From: a virus
IMG/VR virus record: IMGVR_UViG_3300037246_001990
Coordinates: 1-63,032 of that record
DNA length: 63,032 bases
Reading direction: 5' to 3' (one strand)
The stretch's first letter is position 1. The number at the start of each line of letters is the position of its first letter. Positions 58,721-63,032 of this stretch are shown here, in pieces. The notes under the pieces were generated by a model. That model was not told the origin of the DNA. It ran no database searches and saw only the letters and a program-made list of their open reading frames with translations. A program made the position numbers and the translations under genes.

Positions 58721-61465
58721 ATGCCAACAAAGCCAACACCTGGAAGTATCACCCAAACGGCTGACTCACAAAAAGATAGAATTAACAATATTAGTAATGT
58801 ATCCAGTGCGATTAATGCAATGCAAAAAGATGTAGACCAAAAGATTTCCGAGACTAATAAACGGGTAGAACGAAAAGACGAAGTACAAGCGGTCCAAGGT
58901 TTAATGAGTCAGAGTATTTCAAAGTTAAATCAAACTCTTGGTGCATTAACTACAGGTATTGCAAAAATTACTACTGATACTGCCAGAGCAACAGCTGGTG
59001 CTATCAATCAATATGGTAAAGCAATAAGTGAAGATATTAGTTTTAATAAGAAAAGTGTTGTTGCTATGGCACTCGCTAAAACATCTCCAATATACGGTTA
59101 CTTCGTATCTAAATTTATGGAAACTAATGTTTGGAAACAAGCATTAACTAAAATGAAAACCTCTATCATGCAGACTATGGGGGCAATTCTTAGACCATTT
59201 AAAGGATCTCCAGCATCGAGATCTCAAGCACCAACACCAACTCAAGCTCAAGGAGCATATCCAGGTGAGGCATTAGGAAAAGTTCGTGCAGATCATCTTG
59301 GAGGTGGGTCCGAAGGTTTTAGTTCTGGGGACGTATCTCAATTAATTTCTATTCAACAACAACAACTAAATTATATGCAAAGAACCTTTGGTTATGAAGA
59401 AAAATATTATAAAAGTTGGTTCTCAAGAATGTCCCCTATGAGATTGGTAAGAGCTTTTAGAAGAACCAAAGGAAATTATACAGCACAATTATCTTCTTCA
59501 AAACAACCATTAACTAATATTGCTCATAACATTGCTACTTTATATACACAGTTAATGTGGCGTTTTGATAATTTACTAGAAATACAAAAAGCAAATGCCG
59601 TAGCAAATCGTGATCTTGCTATGCATACACTCAAAATAAAATACCCACCAATTCCTGGAATCAGGATGAGACAATTAGTAAAACCTCTTATTAGAAAAGT
59701 TGTTAGTGGTGCTATAAAAGCATTTCCTTTATTAGCTATGGCTGCTGGACTTGCTGGGGGTGGTTTACCTGGAGCAGCTATCGCAGGTACTGCAGGTCTT
59801 GGTCTACTTGCAAAAAGAGCATTACAAAAAAGAGATGCGAGAAAAAGAGCAGAAGCAGAAGCAAGAGGGGAAGAATATAAAGGTGGATTTTTAACGAAAC
59901 GTAGAGGAGTCTATGCAGACGCTCCAAAAGGACCTGGTTTTATTAGAGGTATTGGACAAGGTATAAAAGGAAAATTTAGACAATTCCTTCCTACTGGTAG
60001 ACAGCTTGAAATGGGAGGTATGGAACCAGGAGCCTTCATGGGAGGAGGATTCCAAAGAGGAGAAAGACAAAGAAATGTAATCCGTACTGCCTCTGAGAAA
60101 CGATCAATGATTGCTAATGGTAGAATGATTGCTACAGGGTTTTCTCAAACACTTGGAGGAAGAAAAGGTTTAAGAAGACCTATATGGGTTGCTCCTATAC
60201 CAGATGCATTAACTAAAAAATATTACTCATGGTCTAAAACACAAGATAAAATACAAACAAGAACATTAAAGAAAATAAGAGATAGTAATGAAGACCAACA
60301 TGAATTACAAAGAAGAACTTATAAAAGAGCATCCAAGTGGAGACTGATAGATAAAATAATGGGATTTGCAAAAATGATTGGTGGTTTATTTAAAAGTTTA
60401 CTACCATCATTAGGTTTAGGTATAGCGGCTTTAGGGATAGGGGCAGCAATTGGGACTTATATAGATGATAAGTTTTTCGGTCCAGCTCGAAAAAAATGGA
60501 ATGAGATGATTTCTCAGCTAGAAGATATTATGCGTAAAGATCGTCTAACAAAAACACATGCACTAGCTCAAGAATACGTTGACACATTAGAAAAAGAACC
60601 TCTTGCAAAAATGTTGTATGGTCAACGAGGTAAAAAAGGACTCGCCTTAAGACAAAAAAGAGAGAAATCATTAGATAAACCGAACGCTCTAATGTCTTCG
60701 CTCCCTGGTGGTTCATTTATGGCTGGTCCAGCCCAATGGTTAGGAAAAACTTTTTCTGGAACTCCAGATGCTGCACAATTTTCAGCTCTTGTTTTTGATG
60801 CACAAACTGAATGGAGAAATCAACATATATCAGAATATTATCCTTTTCATCCTGATGAAGTTACTAGACTAAGAGATCAATGGATATCTCAACCTACGGG
60901 AGGATTTAGAGGAGTAAGACCTGGCGAATTTGGGAAAAAAGACAAACCAAATTTAGAAGCTATAAAGAAATATGCACATAAAAGAGAAGAATCATTCTTA
61001 AAGTACCTAAAATCTAAAGGCACAAAAATGACAGAATCTGAAAGTAAAAAGTTATTTTCCGAAGCAAAAAGACAGAAAGAAGCTCAAAGAAGAAAATCTG
61101 GTGCTGTGCCAGAAGGATCAACAGGTTTATATGGACTAAAAATTCATCCAGGTGGGGCACAAGATTCTTCAACAGGAAAAATAGATCAATCTGCTCTTTC
61201 AAAGAATCAAACAGAAGTAATAGAAAAACAAGCAGAGTTAACATCAACACCTGTAGTCAATAAACTAGATGATGTAAAAGAAACAATAAAAGGCGAATCA
61301 CAAAACTCAACTATACAATTACAAAATACAACAATTCAATCATCAAATCAAATCACTAGTAGTGTTAACGATTCAACTACAGTTTCTGGCGGTGGTGGAC
61401 GTCAAAGAGAGGGACTTCGAGCAGATGGATGGTATCAAAGAGCAATTTTTTCAGGTGGACGATAA
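58721..61465 (+). CDS. Long virion-type protein, tape-measure-like
   Basis: The 914-aa protein has a coiled-coil-rich N-terminal third and a basic central part. Two hydrophobic Gly/Ala/Leu segments lie near residues 335-365 (AFPLLAMAAGLAGGG...) and 555-585 (LPSLGLGIAALGIGAAIG). A long charged, Ser/Gln/Thr-rich tail ends in Gly/Arg. Length, low complexity and paired hydrophobic helices fit a tape-measure or DNA-injection protein. AAGGAG precedes the ATG. Confidence 0.45.
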   Translation: MPTKPTPGSITQTADSQKDRINNISNVSSAINAMQKDVDQKISETNKRVERKDEVQAVQGLMSQSISKLNQTLGALTTGIAKITTDTARATAGAINQYGKAISEDISFNKKSVVAMALAKTSPIYGYFVSKFMETNVWKQALTKMKTSIMQTMGAILRPFKGSPASRSQAPTPTQAQGAYPGEALGKVRADHLGGGSEGFSSGDVSQLISIQQQQLNYMQRTFGYEEKYYKSWFSRMSPMRLVRAFRRTKGNYTAQLSSSKQPLTNIAHNIATLYTQLMWRFDNLLEIQKANAVANRDLAMHTLKIKYPPIPGIRMRQLVKPLIRKVVSGAIKAFPLLAMAAGLAGGGLPGAAIAGTAGLGLLAKRALQKRDARKRAEAEARGEEYKGGFLTKRRGVYADAPKGPGFIRGIGQGIKGKFRQFLPTGRQLEMGGMEPGAFMGGGFQRGERQRNVIRTASEKRSMIANGRMIATGFSQTLGGRKGLRRPIWVAPIPDALTKKYYSWSKTQDKIQTRTLKKIRDSNEDQHELQRRTYKRASKWRLIDKIMGFAKMIGGLFKSLLPSLGLGIAALGIGAAIGTYIDDKFFGPARKKWNEMISQLEDIMRKDRLTKTHALAQEYVDTLEKEPLAKMLYGQRGKKGLALRQKREKSLDKPNALMSSLPGGSFMAGPAQWLGKTFSGTPDAAQFSALVFDAQTEWRNQHISEYYPFHPDEVTRLRDQWISQPTGGFRGVRPGEFGKKDKPNLEAIKKYAHKREESFLKYLKSKGTKMTESESKKLFSEAKRQKEAQRRKSGAVPEGSTGLYGLKIHPGGAQDSSTGKIDQSALSKNQTEVIEKQAELTSTPVVNKLDDVKETIKGESQNSTIQLQNTTIQSSNQITSSVNDSTTVSGGGGRQREGLRADGWYQRAIFSGGR

Positions 61466-61479
61466 GGGAGATTAAATAA

Positions 61480-62952
61480 ATGGCAGCTATTAACATTGAT
61501 AAAATATTTCAAGCCAATCAAGATAAAATTACAGCAACAGAAAGTAAACTAGCTTTTGGAAATGCGATAACTTCCGGTGGAGATGATAAAGCAGAAATAC
61601 TCCAATCGATTTTTGGTTTACCTCCAGATAATCTACTTCCTGAGACAAATAGAAAAATATTAGATTCTATGCCTGTATGTCATTTCATGCCTGGAACTCC
61701 AGATTTCACAAGAGGATTAGATCTTTTTACTATAAAATCTGCTTGGACCACTAATGCAACCCAAGGAGGGAGATCAGGTTTATTTTCCTATACTGGATTG
61801 TTAGAAGCCCACGGGTTTAAAACTCCTAATACACCTGGTCAGGGAATTAAAGTTGCATACTTAGCAGATGCATTTCCAACAGATACATTTACAAATGAAT
61901 ACGGAGAAAACTTCCTTCAAGGACTTACTGATGTAGGTTCAGAAAAAATGGCATCATTAGCACAAATGATGGGAACTAGAACAGGAACAGAAGCTCTTTC
62001 AAGATTATTAACTCCAATTGGAAAAGCAGCAGAGGCAGGAACGAAAAAACTTGGTGGAGCAATTGGTGGTGAAACAGGATCAAAAATTGCAGGAGCAGGA
62101 ATAAATTTCCTTAAAGATATGGCAACCTCTGGTATGGATACGGCAAGAACCTTAATAAATTCTACTGCAATGACACAAAGGGGTGCCAGTATAATAAATA
62201 GACTTGCAGCTGGTCAAAGAATCGATTTTCCAATGGTCTGGAAATCAAGTGGATTTCAACCATCATATACAATGACAGTCAGGTTATATAATCCTAATCC
62301 AAGAAGTGTAAAAGATACTAAAAAATATATAGTTGGTCCGATAGTTGCTTTAATGTTATTAGCTGTCCCAATTACTGATAATGGTTCTACATACAGTTGG
62401 CCATTTTTTCACAGAATTTTGTCACCCGGAATATATGATCTTAATCCCGGATTTATTTCAAACATTACAGTAATTAAAGGTGGAGATCAACAACAAATAT
62501 CTCAACAACAAAGAATGGGAATAGTAGATGTTAGAATTGATGTTGGTAGTTTATTTAGTACTATGGTAGCTGGAGGCACTGCAATCTCACAAAAAACAAG
62601 ACCTACAGTCAAAAAATATGCTCAAGCAATGTTAAATCCAACTCCAGCTAGACACCAAGTATATGATAGACAGGCAATTGAAAAGAAAGATGACCTTACT
62701 AGCATTAATGCATTATTTGCAAACAATACAATAAGAAATGCAAGAAAAGTTCAGGAAACACAAAGACGAGCAGATCAAGCAGAATTAAAAGAAGATACTG
62801 GAACAACTGCAGATAATAGAGTTACTCTTCAAAATAGAATTACAGCAGCTAGATTAGAACTCCAAGCATGCCAAGGACGAACAACTTGTGTTACAGCGGC
62901 AACTGAAAGACTAAATAATCTTCTAACTATAGCAAATATTCCAGCAGTATAA
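61480..62952 (+). CDS. Virion structural protein, tail or baseplate type
   Basis: The 490-aa protein has a glycine/alanine-rich helical middle (about residues 155-235) and then a beta-rich part with FPMVWKSSGFQPSYTMTVRLYNPN and WPFFHRILSPGIYDLNPGF. This resembles uncharacterised virion proteins I recall next to terminase in large phages. The last 80 residues are a charged helix. Function not known precisely. AAGGGAG precedes the ATG. Confidence 0.5.
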   Translation: MAAINIDKIFQANQDKITATESKLAFGNAITSGGDDKAEILQSIFGLPPDNLLPETNRKILDSMPVCHFMPGTPDFTRGLDLFTIKSAWTTNATQGGRSGLFSYTGLLEAHGFKTPNTPGQGIKVAYLADAFPTDTFTNEYGENFLQGLTDVGSEKMASLAQMMGTRTGTEALSRLLTPIGKAAEAGTKKLGGAIGGETGSKIAGAGINFLKDMATSGMDTARTLINSTAMTQRGASIINRLAAGQRIDFPMVWKSSGFQPSYTMTVRLYNPNPRSVKDTKKYIVGPIVALMLLAVPITDNGSTYSWPFFHRILSPGIYDLNPGFISNITVIKGGDQQQISQQQRMGIVDVRIDVGSLFSTMVAGGTAISQKTRPTVKKYAQAMLNPTPARHQVYDRQAIEKKDDLTSINALFANNTIRNARKVQETQRRADQAELKEDTGTTADNRVTLQNRITAARLELQACQGRTTCVTAATERLNNLLTIANIPAV

Positions 62953-63032
62953 ATTAACAGATTTGATTTCTTAATACTCCTGTTAGATAAAACGCAAGGA
63001 AGGAATTTATAATGAATTGAGTTTGAGAAGTG
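62953..63032 (+). other. Window end with a ribosome-site-like run
   Basis: AAGGAAGG (62997-63004) is followed by ATG 63012, whose frame stops after two codons, and by TTG 63017, open to the window end. A gene probably starts here, but only five codons are visible. No hairpin is seen between the previous stop and this site. Confidence 0.3.

Noticed and set aside
1-63032. Prophage or plasmid origin of the window
   Set aside because: No integrase, repressor, attachment site, partition or replication-initiator gene is recognised; terminase and virion genes point to a lytic phage, although genes outside the window are unknown.

Overview
The window is part of the genome of a large, low-GC, lytic tailed phage, most likely a jumbo phage. 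Every gene I accept reads on the + strand. Genes are packed with short overlaps (ATGA, TAATG), have strong AGGAGG-type ribosome sites, and several use TTG starts (427, 5505, 21125, 40997, 45400). The window carries a terminase, virion proteins, its own type II topoisomerase, an SbcC/SbcD (gp46/gp47-like) pair and two different multisubunit RNA polymerases. The polymerase pair recalls the phiKZ/AR9 type of giant phage. I see no integrase, attachment site or CRISPR array. The host cannot be named. Strong Shine-Dalgarno sites and TTG starts would suit a Firmicute, but that is only a hint.

Layout. (1) 1-10451: end of an alanine-rich protein, a terminator and a promoter-like element, a hypothetical gene, a structured RNA, then the first RNA polymerase with beta' split over two genes (2463-4814 and 4815-5504) and beta (5505-9596). 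(2) 10452-11828: a gene-free 1.4 kb stretch packed with small structured RNAs. Eight share a two-part stem with a GACT box and a TTTCAGA/TTTCTGA/TTCAGA box. Two of those contain tRNA-like modules, and several other elements end in CCA. Directly downstream lie a Ro60/TROVE-like vWA protein (11829) and an ARPP-1-like protein (13409). I read this as a phage Ro60/Y-RNA-like ribonucleoprotein locus. (3) 14395-23952: small genes, an acidic-tailed possible ssDNA-binding protein, a MoxR-type AAA ATPase with a metallopeptidase/vWA partner, the topoisomerase ATPase subunit, and a DNA methyltransferase next to a PD-(D/E)XK nuclease (possible restriction-modification pair). (4) 23924-34763: topoisomerase A subunit, QueD, a UvsW-like helicase, SbcD and SbcC. 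Interleaved are seven paralogues sharing the N-terminus MK[IV]K[LT]DF[IV]TNSS, a short type IV prepilin-like peptide, and a radical SAM enzyme directly after the last paralogue. (5) 34765-42502: a ubiquitin-like conjugation locus resembling the PRTRC system, with an E2-like protein, a JAB/JAMM peptidase with zinc ribbons, E1/ThiF, a beta-grasp Ubl-like protein, a second E1-like protein and a second E2-like protein with an HPN...C motif. (6) 42506-48405: the second RNA polymerase, with unsplit beta' and beta. (7) 48402-54790: small genes, FolE2 (GTP cyclohydrolase IB, which with QueD points to 7-deazaguanine synthesis), another structured RNA, and a methyltransferase-like protein. (8) 54810-63032: terminator, tail-hub-like protein, terminase large subunit, an HExxH protein, and two long virion-type proteins.

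How it fits together: two polymerases would serve separate transcription programmes. The topoisomerase, helicase, SbcCD and probable modified-base enzymes serve replication and DNA protection. The RNA array with its Ro-like protein, the ubiquitin-like locus and the TNSS-tag/radical SAM cluster are three accessory systems and are the most interesting parts of the window. All functions are assigned by reading motifs; no database search was possible.
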